Below are positions 1 through 8,099 of a stretch of 64,000 nucleotides of DNA, piece after piece. Below the pieces are notes generated by a model, which saw nothing but the letters and a program-made list of their open reading frames with translations, had not been told where the DNA came from and made no database searches. Made by a program: the position numbers and the translations under genes. The DNA lies in assembly GCF_011022235.1 (NCBI RefSeq), contig NZ_JAAIYP010000042.1, positions 1-64,000 on the forward strand, read 5' to 3'. How positions within the stretch are numbered: position 1 is the first letter of the stretch; each line of letters opens with the position of its first letter. This DNA is from Magnetospirillum aberrantis SpK. Its GTDB lineage: Bacteria; Pseudomonadota; Alphaproteobacteria; Rhodospirillales; Magnetospirillaceae.

Positions 1-243
1 CCCCGCAGCTTCCATTACATGAACATCTACAGCCAGACCGCCGTCGAGTTCATGTTGCGCCGCGATCCTCGGGTCAAGTCGGTTTCCTTCGAACTGGACC
101 GGGATTTCGACCCGGCCGCCGTCTCCGACACCGGCGAGATCATCCCCGAAGCTTGGGACAAGACCTCGGTCCTCAACGGCTTTCAGGCCAGCGGCGTCGT
201 CCTGTTGCCGTGGACCTGGGTATACGTCGACCTGGACTCCTAA
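1..243 (+). CDS. C-terminal part of an unidentified protein (5' end outside window)
   Basis: The reading frame is open from base 1 and ends at a TAA at 241-243, so about 80 C-terminal residues are visible. An internal ATG at 19 could be mistaken for a start, but the frame continues upstream through Pro-Arg-Ser-Phe-His-Tyr, so this is more likely the tail of a longer gene. The fragment is mixed charged and hydrophobic, with no membrane segment. I do not recognise the family. It lies 85 bases before a methyltransferase gene in the same direction, at the edge of a glycan biosynthesis region, so a related role is possible but unproven. Confidence 0.5.
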   Translation, partial: PRSFHYMNIYSQTAVEFMLRRDPRVKSVSFELDRDFDPAAVSDTGEIIPEAWDKTSVLNGFQASGVVLLPWTWVYVDLDS

Positions 244-328
244 TGCCCGATGGGCCAGAGTTTGCTCCTGCGGTGGGCATCCCATCGACCCAGGCGGTTT
301 CCCGAAAACTTGACAGCGGAATGACGCA

Positions 329-1270
329 GTGCAGAATTGGTTGGACGTATTTTTGGGCGCCCTGTTAGGGCTTGTGGTCCCTCCGATCTTTTGGGCCTGG
401 CGGTGGATCAAGTTCAGTGGCAGAACGGCAACGACGGGCGGCCACCTGGACCTGATGAAACCCCATGTTCGACGAAACGTCCTGTTGTCGCTCCCGCTGA
501 CACTGCCTTGCTATACCCTCTACCGGGCGGCACGTTTTCTGGCCAAGTCGTATCGCCGAGAATTCGCCGAATACGCCTTGCGACGCTATGCCCGGATGGT
601 CGGACGTCATTACGGCAAGGGTGGGCTGTGTTATTCCGACATCGCCCCCCTGTCCGACGCCGACCTGGAAGCCCGCTGGGCCGAGTTGGCGCCCATCCGC
701 CTTGGTCCGTTCATCGACCGCTATCCCTTCGTCCTCGACTACCGGGACGGAGAGACGTTTCTCGATGCCGGTTGCGGCATGGGCGGCGTGATCAAGGAAC
801 TGGCCGCCCGTTATCCGCAGGCCCGCCTCCAGGGCTTCGACCTCAACCCGGACGCCATCCGCATGGTGCGGGCCGGCACCGCCGCCAGCGAACGGGTCAG
901 CGTCGAGGTCGGCAGCCTGACCGACCCGGCACAATTGGCCAAGTTTCCCGACCGCTCGGTCGATCACGTCGTCTTGTGCAACGTCTTCCACTACATCGTC
1001 GGCGCGGGTATCGCGGAATCGGCGGCGTTGCGTCGGCGCATCGTCGCCGAACTGGTCCGCATCAGCCGGCGCTCGGTCCTGTTGATGATGGACGAGGTCG
1101 GCCGGCCGGCCGACACCCGTGTCGAAATCGTGTCCGCCGACGCCTGCTTCATCCGTGACGACGTTCCGGGATATTTCGACAACCAGCCCGGAGAATGTCT
1201 GGTGGTGTCGTCCGACCGCGAGAACATCGCGGTCCTGTTCCGCCACCACGACCAAGACCGGGGCTGCTGA
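329..1270 (+). CDS. Class I SAM-dependent methyltransferase with N-terminal hydrophobic segment
   Basis: This 313-residue protein has a Rossmann-type SAM-binding core around residues 143-215. Motif I is LDAGCGMGG, and an acidic residue follows in GFDLNPDAI. A hydrophobic stretch near residues 5-25 could anchor it to the membrane. The GTG at 329 is the furthest upstream start; an in-frame ATG at 455 would remove the hydrophobic segment, and neither has a strong ribosome binding site, so the N-terminus is uncertain. The substrate is unknown. Its position directly before sugar-nucleotide genes suggests methylation of a sugar or glycan (inference). Confidence 0.75.
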   Translation: MQNWLDVFLGALLGLVVPPIFWAWRWIKFSGRTATTGGHLDLMKPHVRRNVLLSLPLTLPCYTLYRAARFLAKSYRREFAEYALRRYARMVGRHYGKGGLCYSDIAPLSDADLEARWAELAPIRLGPFIDRYPFVLDYRDGETFLDAGCGMGGVIKELAARYPQARLQGFDLNPDAIRMVRAGTAASERVSVEVGSLTDPAQLAKFPDRSVDHVVLCNVFHYIVGAGIAESAALRRRIVAELVRISRRSVLLMMDEVGRPADTRVEIVSADACFIRDDVPGYFDNQPGECLVVSSDRENIAVLFRHHDQDRGC

Positions 1271-1295
1271 CTGTCCCTTGAAGGAATTTGAGGCG

Positions 1296-2177
1296 ATGAC
1301 AGGAAAAAAGTTACGTCTCCTGATTACCGGGCATACCGGTTTCATCGGGCAGGCCTTTCTTCGCCACATGCAAAGCGAGAACCGTCTGGAATGGGTCGGA
1401 CGATCCTTCAGCGGCGGGTGCGACCTGACCCAGGCCGGAGCGCTGGACGACGTCGGACCTTGCGACGTGGTCTTGCACCTTGCCTCCCGAAGCGGGGTTC
1501 CCGCCGCGTGGCAAGCTCCCGACAGTTTCTATCGGACCAACGTCACCGCGACCCTGACGGTCGCCGAATACGCACGCCGGACAGGGGCACGCATCATCGC
1601 CTTGTCGTCGTACATGTACGGCGAACAGGGAAACCAGCCGATCGACGAGACCACGCCGACCTCGTGCCGCAACCCCTATGCCTGGAGCAAACGGCTCGCG
1701 GAGATGGTTCTCGAGGGCTACGCCTCGGATTTCGGGACCTCGACCACCATCCTTCGTCTGTTCAACCTCTACGGCGAAGGGCAACCCGACGACTGGCTGA
1801 TCCCGAAAATCATCCGCCAGGCGCTGGAAGGCGACGAGATCCAGGTCGAAACGCTGACCCCGAAACGCGATTTCCTGTGGATCGACGACCTATGCGACGC
1901 CCTGATGCGCGCGATCGAACAACCGCTGTCGGGATGCAACATCTTCAACCTCGGTTTCGGAGAAAGCCACAGCGTCCGTGAAGCGGTGGAGGCCGTCTGC
2001 GAGGTGATCGGGCCGCGCCGGATCGTGGATCTCGGGCGCAGCCGGCCCAACGAAATCTCGGATTGCATCTGTGACAGCGGCAAGTTCCGCCGCACCTTCG
2101 GATGGCATCCCCACGTCGATTTCCGCGAAGGTATTTCCCGGCTGGTCGCGGCGCGCTCCGCCGTTTCTTCCTCATGA
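1296..2177 (+). CDS. NAD-dependent epimerase/dehydratase (extended SDR, nucleotide-sugar modifying)
   Basis: A 293-residue extended short-chain dehydrogenase. The NAD-binding TGHTGFIG motif is at residues 11-18 and the catalytic Tyr-x3-Lys is Y128/K132 (YAWSK). The family converts nucleotide sugars by 4-keto chemistry (epimerases, dehydratases, reductases); the exact reaction cannot be read from sequence. The start is the ATG at 1296, where the SDR fold begins and which has an upstream GAAGGA; the longer upstream reading frame overlaps the methyltransferase and is not needed. The stop overlaps the next start as ATGA, so translation is probably coupled to the PseG/SpsG-like gene. Confidence 0.85.
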   Translation: MTGKKLRLLITGHTGFIGQAFLRHMQSENRLEWVGRSFSGGCDLTQAGALDDVGPCDVVLHLASRSGVPAAWQAPDSFYRTNVTATLTVAEYARRTGARIIALSSYMYGEQGNQPIDETTPTSCRNPYAWSKRLAEMVLEGYASDFGTSTTILRLFNLYGEGQPDDWLIPKIIRQALEGDEIQVETLTPKRDFLWIDDLCDALMRAIEQPLSGCNIFNLGFGESHSVREAVEAVCEVIGPRRIVDLGRSRPNEISDCICDSGKFRRTFGWHPHVDFREGISRLVAARSAVSSS

Positions 2178-3187
2178 TTCTTGGCTTCTTCTGCTTCGGC
2201 AGCACGACCATCGGCATGGGACACGTCTCGCGCTGCATCGGTCTGGCCAACGCCGCGCAATCCCGCATTCCCGACCTGCACGTCGTCTTCGAGGTCGATG
2301 ACGACCCGGATGCCCTGGCCATGTTGGCCCGCCGCCGGCCAGGAGACGAAATCCGCCCCCGGACGACAGCGGCCCTGCCCCAGGGTCCTTGGGACATCCT
2401 GGTGGTGGACCGTCTGGCCGTGCCCGCCGAGGATATGGCGACCTTGCGCGGGCGGGCGTCGTGCCTGGTCTCGATCGACGACGTCGGCCCCGGTCATTGG
2501 GAAGCCGACATCGCGGTCAACTGCCTTTATGGCTGCCGGACGCCCCGCCCGCCCCACAGCCGGACCGACGACCTTTCCGGCATCCGCTGGGCCTTGCTGC
2601 CGCCGGCATTGTGGGAGCAGGTCCACGAACACCGCCCACGGCCGACGCGCCTTCTCCTGGCCCAGGGCAGCGGCGACCCCCACGGCCTTCTGCCGCGGCT
2701 TGTCGAGATCCTGGCTCCGGTGGCGAAAGTCCGTCCTGGGCTTGGCCTGGACATCCTGACCGGCCCGTCGTTCCACCGGCACGAGCCTTTGGACACCATG
2801 CTGGCGCGGGCGGAAATCCCGTTTCGCCGCCATCACGCGGTTCCCAGTTCGTGGTCCGTGCTGGCCGCCGCCGACGTGGCGGTTTCCTCGGCCGGCATCA
2901 CCGCGTGCGAACTGGCCGCCCTTGGGGTGCCCATGGTGCTGGTCACCGGGGAGAGCAAGGAAGTTGAAACCGCCCGCATGCTGGACGATCTCGGCGCCGC
3001 CACGGCGGTCGGATTGTTCGAGCCGGAACGGACCGCGGCCTTGACCGCCGCCGTAATCGAGTTGCTTGACTCCGAACAAAAACGGCATGCTATGGGAGAG
3101 GCCGGACGGCAGGCGGTTGAGCGCCACGCGGCCGAAATCATCCTTGATCGGGCAATAGCGCTGGCGCGCTCAGGAAGGGACATGTGA
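2174..3187 (+). CDS. PseG/SpsG-like UDP-sugar hydrolase or transferase
   Basis: A 337-residue GT-B-like protein. Near its N-terminus it has the Gly-rich GMGHVSRCIGLA signature typical of PseG (UDP-2,4-diacetamido-trideoxy-altrose hydrolase) and the sporulation homologue SpsG. A C-terminal nucleotide-binding half includes SSAGITACELAALGVP. PseG removes UDP to release the hexose that NeuB-type synthases condense with phosphoenolpyruvate. The start at 2174 overlaps the epimerase stop by four bases, and the next genes are NeuB/SpsE- and SpsF-like, matching the classical trio. Whether the product enters a pseudaminic, legionaminic or other pathway cannot be decided: no PseB, PseC or PseH homologue is visible here. 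Confidence 0.75.
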   Translation: MILGFFCFGSTTIGMGHVSRCIGLANAAQSRIPDLHVVFEVDDDPDALAMLARRRPGDEIRPRTTAALPQGPWDILVVDRLAVPAEDMATLRGRASCLVSIDDVGPGHWEADIAVNCLYGCRTPRPPHSRTDDLSGIRWALLPPALWEQVHEHRPRPTRLLLAQGSGDPHGLLPRLVEILAPVAKVRPGLGLDILTGPSFHRHEPLDTMLARAEIPFRRHHAVPSSWSVLAAADVAVSSAGITACELAALGVPMVLVTGESKEVETARMLDDLGAATAVGLFEPERTAALTAAVIELLDSEQKRHAMGEAGRQAVERHAAEIILDRAIALARSGRDM

Positions 3188-4257
3188 TGCGAAAGGTGCT
3201 TCTCGACGGCGTCGCCGTCGGCGATGGTTGTCTGCCTTATGTGATCGCGGAAATCGGCGTCAACCACGGCGGCGACATGAGCGAGGCGAAACGTCTGATC
3301 GACTTGGCCAAGGAAGGCGGCGCCCACGCGGCGAAGTTCCAAAGCTACAAGGCGGAAACCATCGCCTCGAAGAACAGCCCTTCGTATTGGGACCTGACCA
3401 AGGAACCGACAACGAACCAGTTTCAACTGTTCAAGAAGTACGACCGCTTCGGCGAGGCGGAATATCGTGAGCTGGCGGCGCATTGCGCCTCGGTCGGCAT
3501 CACGTTCCTGTCGACGCCCTTCGACACCGCGGCGATCGACTTCCTTGACCCGCTGATGCCCTTCTACAAGATCGCCTCTGCCGATCTGACCAACCTGCCG
3601 TTCCTGCGCCGGGTCGCGTCCAAGGGCAAGCCGGTGGTGCTGTCCACCGGAGCCTCGACCCTGTCCGAAATCGACCTCGCCATCGATGAACTGCGCCGTC
3701 ATGGTGCCGAAAGCGTGGTGCTGCTGCATTGCGTGCTGGCCTATCCCACCCATTACGGCGACGCCAACCTCAACATGATCGACGGCTTGCGCCACGCCTA
3801 TCCCGACTGCGTCATCGGCTATTCCGACCACACCCTGCCCGATCCCGACATGGAGGTGTTGACCGCGGCGTGGCTCAAGGGCGCGGCGGTGGTCGAAAAG
3901 CACTTCACCTTCGACAAGACCATTGTCGGCAACGACCACTTCCACTCGATGGACATGCACGATCTGCGCCGGTTCTGCGAACGGACGGCGTTCCTGCGGT
4001 CCCTGATGGGGGAAACGCTGCGCCGGCCGCTGGAGGTCGAACGGGTGCCGAGACTCAACGCCCGGCGCAGCATCGTGCTGACCCGCGACGTCCGGGCGGG
4101 GGACGTCGTGACCGAGGCGATGATCGTCAGCAAGCGTCCGGGCAGCGGCATCTCGCCCTTGCATTGGGACGAGGTGATCGGAATGCGGTTGCGGGAAGAC
4201 CTGCCCGAGGATCACGTGCTGCAATGGTCCAACCTGGACCCCAACAAGGGACCCTGA
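3187..4257 (+). CDS. NeuB/SpsE/PseI-family nonulosonic acid synthase
   Basis: A 356-residue protein with the full NeuB TIM barrel (about residues 15-280), including IAEIGVNHGG and AAKFQSYKAE at the start and VEKHFTFDK followed by GNDH at the active site. A C-terminal SAF (antifreeze-like) domain follows at about 295-350. The family condenses phosphoenolpyruvate with an N-acetylated hexose to make a nine-carbon 2-keto-3-deoxy acid. The ATG at 3187 was chosen because AGGAAGGGA sits at good spacing; a GTG at 3184 directly before it is also possible. The gene begins on the last base of the PseG-like gene. Substrate specificity is not readable. Confidence 0.88.
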   Translation: MRKVLLDGVAVGDGCLPYVIAEIGVNHGGDMSEAKRLIDLAKEGGAHAAKFQSYKAETIASKNSPSYWDLTKEPTTNQFQLFKKYDRFGEAEYRELAAHCASVGITFLSTPFDTAAIDFLDPLMPFYKIASADLTNLPFLRRVASKGKPVVLSTGASTLSEIDLAIDELRRHGAESVVLLHCVLAYPTHYGDANLNMIDGLRHAYPDCVIGYSDHTLPDPDMEVLTAAWLKGAAVVEKHFTFDKTIVGNDHFHSMDMHDLRRFCERTAFLRSLMGETLRRPLEVERVPRLNARRSIVLTRDVRAGDVVTEAMIVSKRPGSGISPLHWDEVIGMRLREDLPEDHVLQWSNLDPNKGP

Positions 4258-4259
4258 GT

Positions 4260-4970
4260 GTGACCTCCCCAATCGTCGGCATCCTGCAAGCCCGCATGGG
4301 GTCGTCCCGCTTGCCCGGCAAGGTTCTCATGCCGCTGGCCGGGGCCCCCATGTTGCAACGGTTGCTTGAAAGGCTGCGCCGTTCGCGCCGCCTGGACAGG
4401 CTGGTGGTGGCGACCAGCGGGCAACCGGCCGACGACGCCGTCGCCGCCTTGTGCCGGGAACTGGGGGTGGAATGCTTCCGCGGCAGCGAAGACGACGTCC
4501 TCAGCCGCTTTCTCGCGGTGGCCGCCATGACCGACGCCCGATTGATCGTCCGTCTGACCGGGGACAACCCTTTCGTGGACGGCGGCTTGCTCGACAGCTT
4601 GGTCGACGAGTTCCTGTCCTCCGCCACCCCCCTGGACTACGCCAACAACATCGACGGGTCCGGTTACCCCTATGGCCTGTCGCTGGAAATCATCACCCGC
4701 GCCGCCCTTGATTCGGCAGCGGCCAGCACGGACCCGCTGGATCGCGAGCATGTGACCCGCTTCGTCAGGCTGGGAACGGGTTACAATTCCACCGTCCTCA
4801 GGGCCCGTGCCGCGTTCGCGCACGACCGCCTGACCGTGGACACGCCGGAAGATTATCGGAACGCGCGGGAATTGTTCGAACGCCTTTATGCCGAACGACC
4901 GGACTTTTCCTTCGACGCCCTGATGCGCGACGCCGTCGTGTCCCCCCGACCGACCCCGGCCGAGGGCTGA
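4260..4970 (+). CDS. SpsF-like cytidylyltransferase family protein
   Basis: A 236-residue nucleotidyltransferase-fold protein. Its N-terminus carries the nucleotide-binding signature QARMGSSRLPGK and it contains LTGDNPFVD, typical of the SpsF/CMP-NeuNAc-synthetase-like group. It probably activates the acid made by the NeuB-like enzyme as a CMP derivative. It starts at a GTG two bases after the neuB-like stop, with an AAGGGA site upstream. The order SpsG, SpsE, SpsF resembles the Bacillus spore-coat glycan genes and related Gram-negative loci. A second, KdsB-type nucleotidyltransferase lies at 7339, so the region seems to make two different activated sugars. Confidence 0.82.
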   Translation: MTSPIVGILQARMGSSRLPGKVLMPLAGAPMLQRLLERLRRSRRLDRLVVATSGQPADDAVAALCRELGVECFRGSEDDVLSRFLAVAAMTDARLIVRLTGDNPFVDGGLLDSLVDEFLSSATPLDYANNIDGSGYPYGLSLEIITRAALDSAAASTDPLDREHVTRFVRLGTGYNSTVLRARAAFAHDRLTVDTPEDYRNARELFERLYAERPDFSFDALMRDAVVSPRPTPAEG

Positions 4971-4973
4971 ACC

Positions 4974-6578
4974 GTGGCCGTCCTCCTGCGCCACCGTTCC
5001 GATCTGCCACCGGATCCCACCTGGACCGGGTGGTGTGCCGTCGCGGGCACCATGCCGCCGCCGCTCGCCACCGAACGCCGGCTGCGGGACGAGGCCGCGC
5101 GGCTTGAAGCCGCCTTCGACGCCATGCGCGACGAATGGTGGACCCTGGGACGCGCGCTTGCCGCCGAACCCAGCGGCGAACTGGGGCACATGCCCACCGC
5201 CAGCGTCTACGCCTCGGATACCGGAATCTATCTGGCCTGGACACGGGTGGTGCGTGACCTTGCCGCCGCACCGGAAACCGTGCTGGTGGTGTGCGACGAT
5301 CCTTGGGTGTTCCGCCATCTGGCCGGATTGCCCGGCGTGACCGCGGGAACCACCCCGCCGCTGACCCGAACCGAGGCGAAGCTGGCGATACGCGGGGTGG
5401 CGGCACGGATAGCGGTGGCGGCGCGGGTCGCGGCCGCATGGTGGAAATGCCGCGGCCAACGTGCCAATCACCGCCCCGGTGCGCCGATGCTGCTGGTTTA
5501 CGGCCACCCCGGCAGCGACGCCAATGGCAAGGACGCCTATTTCGGTCCGCTCCTGCGCGAAATCCCCGATTTGTGCCGACTGCTGCACACCGACTGCCGG
5601 GCCGGACGCGCCGCGCAACTGTCGGCGGACGGCCGTACCGCCGCCCTGCACGCCTGGGGGAACCCGTTATGGACGCTGGGCCTGCCTTTCGCCCGGTGGC
5701 GACCCTCGGCCGCCGCCCGCCAGGGGGCGCACGGCTGGCTGGTGCGGCGTGCCGCCGCCATCGAAGGAAGCGGCGGCTCCGCCGCCATCACCCGCTGGCA
5801 AATGCGCTGTCAACGCGCCTGGGCCAAGGCGACGCGACCGCGCGTGGTGGCGTGGCCATGGGAAAACCACCCCTGGGAACGCGCCTTCTCGCGCCTGGGC
5901 CGTGCCTTGGGCTTCAAGACCGTCGGCTATCAGCACACGGTCGTCGGGCCGCACATGTACAACCAGGCGCCGGCCACCAACCCGGACGGCCTGGACAGTC
6001 TGCCGGAACTGATCGTCTGCAACGGGCCGGCCTATCGCGACAACTTGTCCGCCTGGGGCATCCCGCCCGAGCGGCTGGCGGTGGGGGGAACCTTCCGCAT
6101 CGCCGGGCCGACGCCCATGCGTCACGACCCGGCCGGTCCGTTCTTCGTCGGCCTGTCCAACGAACCGCGCTACAACGACCAATTGATGGCGGCGATCATT
6201 CCGCTGGCGGCGGCCGGATTGCGCTTCGTGGTCAAACAGCATCCCATGTTCCCTTACGATTTCCAGGAAACAGAGACCTTGCGCCGCACCGACGTACAGC
6301 TTCAGAATCACGACGGCTTGGCCGGGGTGGTGTTCTGTACCGGCGCCATCGGCCTGGAAGGGGTTCTTGGCGGGTTGCCCACCTTCCGCTTCCGGCCGCG
6401 CGGCTATGTGGCCATGAACGTCATGCCGCCCAACGTCCGCGCCGTGCCGGTGGATGCCGAAACCTTGGGCGCGGCCCTGAACGACGCCCGACCACCGGCG
6501 GCGGTGGCGTGGGACAGCGTTTTCGCCATGCCCGATCCGGCGCTGTGGCGCCGTCTGTTCCAAGGAGACATGCCATGA
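4974..6578 (+). CDS. Large orphan protein, probable surface-glycan glycosyltransferase
   Basis: This 534-residue soluble protein starts at a GTG four bases after the SpsF-like gene. I cannot assign a family. The central part has a Trp-rich PWENHPWERAF motif followed by GYQHTVVGP. The C-terminal half contains ELIVCNGPAYRDNL, FVVKQHPM and CTGAIGLEG, which look like the nucleotide-sugar half of a GT-B glycosyltransferase of the capsule/CDP-glycerol-transferase type. There is no signal peptide or membrane segment. Its place after three nonulosonate-type genes makes transfer of that sugar a reasonable guess. The stop overlaps the aldolase start as ATGA. Confidence 0.5.
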   Translation: MAVLLRHRSDLPPDPTWTGWCAVAGTMPPPLATERRLRDEAARLEAAFDAMRDEWWTLGRALAAEPSGELGHMPTASVYASDTGIYLAWTRVVRDLAAAPETVLVVCDDPWVFRHLAGLPGVTAGTTPPLTRTEAKLAIRGVAARIAVAARVAAAWWKCRGQRANHRPGAPMLLVYGHPGSDANGKDAYFGPLLREIPDLCRLLHTDCRAGRAAQLSADGRTAALHAWGNPLWTLGLPFARWRPSAAARQGAHGWLVRRAAAIEGSGGSAAITRWQMRCQRAWAKATRPRVVAWPWENHPWERAFSRLGRALGFKTVGYQHTVVGPHMYNQAPATNPDGLDSLPELIVCNGPAYRDNLSAWGIPPERLAVGGTFRIAGPTPMRHDPAGPFFVGLSNEPRYNDQLMAAIIPLAAAGLRFVVKQHPMFPYDFQETETLRRTDVQLQNHDGLAGVVFCTGAIGLEGVLGGLPTFRFRPRGYVAMNVMPPNVRAVPVDAETLGAALNDARPPAAVAWDSVFAMPDPALWRRLFQGDMP

Positions 6579-7327
6579 CCGCCGAAACCCTGCGGACCCG
6601 CCTGGAAGCCGGCCGGCCGGCCATCGGCGCCTGGTTGGGCATTCCCCATCCGCTTTCCGCCGAGGCCATGGCCAGCCAGGGCTTTCATTGGCTGGCGGTG
6701 GACATGGAACATGCCGGGGCGTCGGTGGACCAGACCCTGGCCTGCTTCGTCGCCGCCGAACGCCACGGCTGCGTGCCCCTGGCCCGGTTGCCGTCGGCCG
6801 ACCCGTATCTGGCCCGCCGCCTGTTGGACGGCGGAGCCCAGGGGCTGATCATACCAGTGGTGCAAAGCGCCGAGGATTGGGCGGCCTTTTCCGTCCATTG
6901 CCTGTATCCACCCCATGGCCGGCGCGGCGTCGGCCTGTCGCGCTGCAACGGCTGGGGCGACCGCTTCCAGGACTACCTGACCACCTTCCGCCCGTTCCTG
7001 GTGCCGCAGATCGAAACCCGGCAAGGCGCCGAACAGGCCGCCGCCATCGCCGCCCGCCCCGAGGTCGACGCCCTGTTCCTTGGTCCCTACGACCTGTCGG
7101 CCGACCTGGGAGCGGCCGGCGATTTCGAAACCGCCCCCTTCAAGGCGGCCATCGCCCGTGTCCGCACCGCCTGCGACGTTGCCGGAAAGCCATGCGGCAT
7201 CCACCAGGTGGCGCCGGAACCGGCGCAGCTGGAGGCCCGGATCGCCGAGGGTTTCCGTTTCATCGCCTATTCCACCGACGTCATCGCCATGCGCACGGCG
7301 CTGGCCGGCGCCGCATCCTTGTTGTAA
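6575..7327 (+). CDS. HpcH/HpaI-family class II pyruvate aldolase
   Basis: A 250-residue member of the HpcH/HpaI aldolase family (metal-dependent, pyruvate enolate). The expected residues are in place: H46 in the DMEH motif, R71, Q145 and E147 in QIET, and D173 in LGPYDLS; these correspond to the catalytic base, pyruvate-binding and metal-binding residues of HpaI. Relatives reversibly join pyruvate and an aldehyde to give a 2-keto-3-deoxy (or 4-hydroxy-2-keto) acid, usually in catabolism. Here it overlaps a glycan gene upstream and is followed 11 bases later by a KdsB-like CMP-transferase, suggesting a synthetic role making a 2-keto-3-deoxy sugar acid (inference). Confidence 0.85.
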   Translation: MTAETLRTRLEAGRPAIGAWLGIPHPLSAEAMASQGFHWLAVDMEHAGASVDQTLACFVAAERHGCVPLARLPSADPYLARRLLDGGAQGLIIPVVQSAEDWAAFSVHCLYPPHGRRGVGLSRCNGWGDRFQDYLTTFRPFLVPQIETRQGAEQAAAIAARPEVDALFLGPYDLSADLGAAGDFETAPFKAAIARVRTACDVAGKPCGIHQVAPEPAQLEARIAEGFRFIAYSTDVIAMRTALAGAASLL

Positions 7328-7338
7328 ACGAGGCCCGC

Positions 7339-8097
7339 ATGAGGACCGTCTGCGTCATCCCCGCCCGCATGGGCTCGAGCCGCTATCCCGGCAAACCCCT
7401 GGAACCCATGCTCGGGCTCGCCCTGGTGCTGCACGTCTGGCACCGGTGCCGCCTGACTCCGGGCCTGGACCGGGTGGTGGTCGCCACCTGCGACGAGGAA
7501 ATCCGTGCCGCCTGCACCGCCGCCGGGGCCGAGGTGGTGATGACCGCCGACAGCCATCCCGGCTGTGTCGACCGCACGGTGGAAGCCATCGACAACATGG
7601 GCGAGTCCCTGGGCGACGGGGATTTCGTCCTGATGGTCCAGGGCGACGAGGTCATGGTCAGCCCCGAGATGAACGCCGCCATCCTGGAAGCCTATCGCGC
7701 AACCGGTGACGCGGTGGTCAACCTGGCGACCCGCATCCTGAACCCGGCCGACCACGACGACCCCAATTGCGTCAAGGTGTGCAGCGCCCCCGACGGCCGC
7801 GCCCTGTTCTTCTCGCGCTCGCCCATTCCCAGCCGGGTCCGCCAACCCGACGTGGCGGCGTACCAGCAGACCGGAGTGATCGGCTTCAAGCCGTCGTTCC
7901 TGCGCACGTTCGGCGCGCTTTCGCGTACGCCGCTGGAAATCGCCGAAGGCATCGACATGCTGCGCACCCTGGAGCACGGTTACCCCATCCGCATCGTGCG
8001 CAGCGAAACGCCGACCATCGGCGTCGATACGCCCGCCGACCTGGAACGCGGCGAGGAGATGCTGCGCGCCGACCCGGTGACCGCACGGTATCTGTAA
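7339..8097 (+). CDS. KdsB-like CMP-ulosonate cytidylyltransferase
   Basis: A 252-residue protein resembling 3-deoxy-manno-octulosonate cytidylyltransferase. It has IPARMGSSRYPGKPL at residues 8-22, VQGDE in the middle and a C-terminal IGVDTPADLE. KdsB couples CTP to Kdo, giving CMP-Kdo and pyrophosphate. The usual Pro after VQGDE is replaced by Val (VQGDEV), and the gene sits among accessory glycan genes rather than lipid A/core genes, so it may be a paralogue acting on another 2-keto-3-deoxy acid, for example one made by the adjacent aldolase. Whether the genome also has a standard kdsB cannot be seen. The start is the ATG at 7339. Confidence 0.8.
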   Translation: MRTVCVIPARMGSSRYPGKPLEPMLGLALVLHVWHRCRLTPGLDRVVVATCDEEIRAACTAAGAEVVMTADSHPGCVDRTVEAIDNMGESLGDGDFVLMVQGDEVMVSPEMNAAILEAYRATGDAVVNLATRILNPADHDDPNCVKVCSAPDGRALFFSRSPIPSRVRQPDVAAYQQTGVIGFKPSFLRTFGALSRTPLEIAEGIDMLRTLEHGYPIRIVRSETPTIGVDTPADLERGEEMLRADPVTARYL

Positions 8098-8099
8098 GC

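Noticed and set aside
310-338. TTGACA at 310-315 as a promoter for the first methyltransferase gene
   Set aside because: The hexamer at the expected -10 distance (AGAATT) is a poor match and would place the transcript start after the chosen GTG. It would matter only if the ATG at 455 is the true start.
365-3127. Long minus-strand open frames opposite the methyltransferase, epimerase and PseG-like genes
   Set aside because: They are GC-rich shadows: low-complexity Arg/Ala/Gly/Pro/His composition, no family motifs, and they lie opposite genes with clear motifs and coupled starts.
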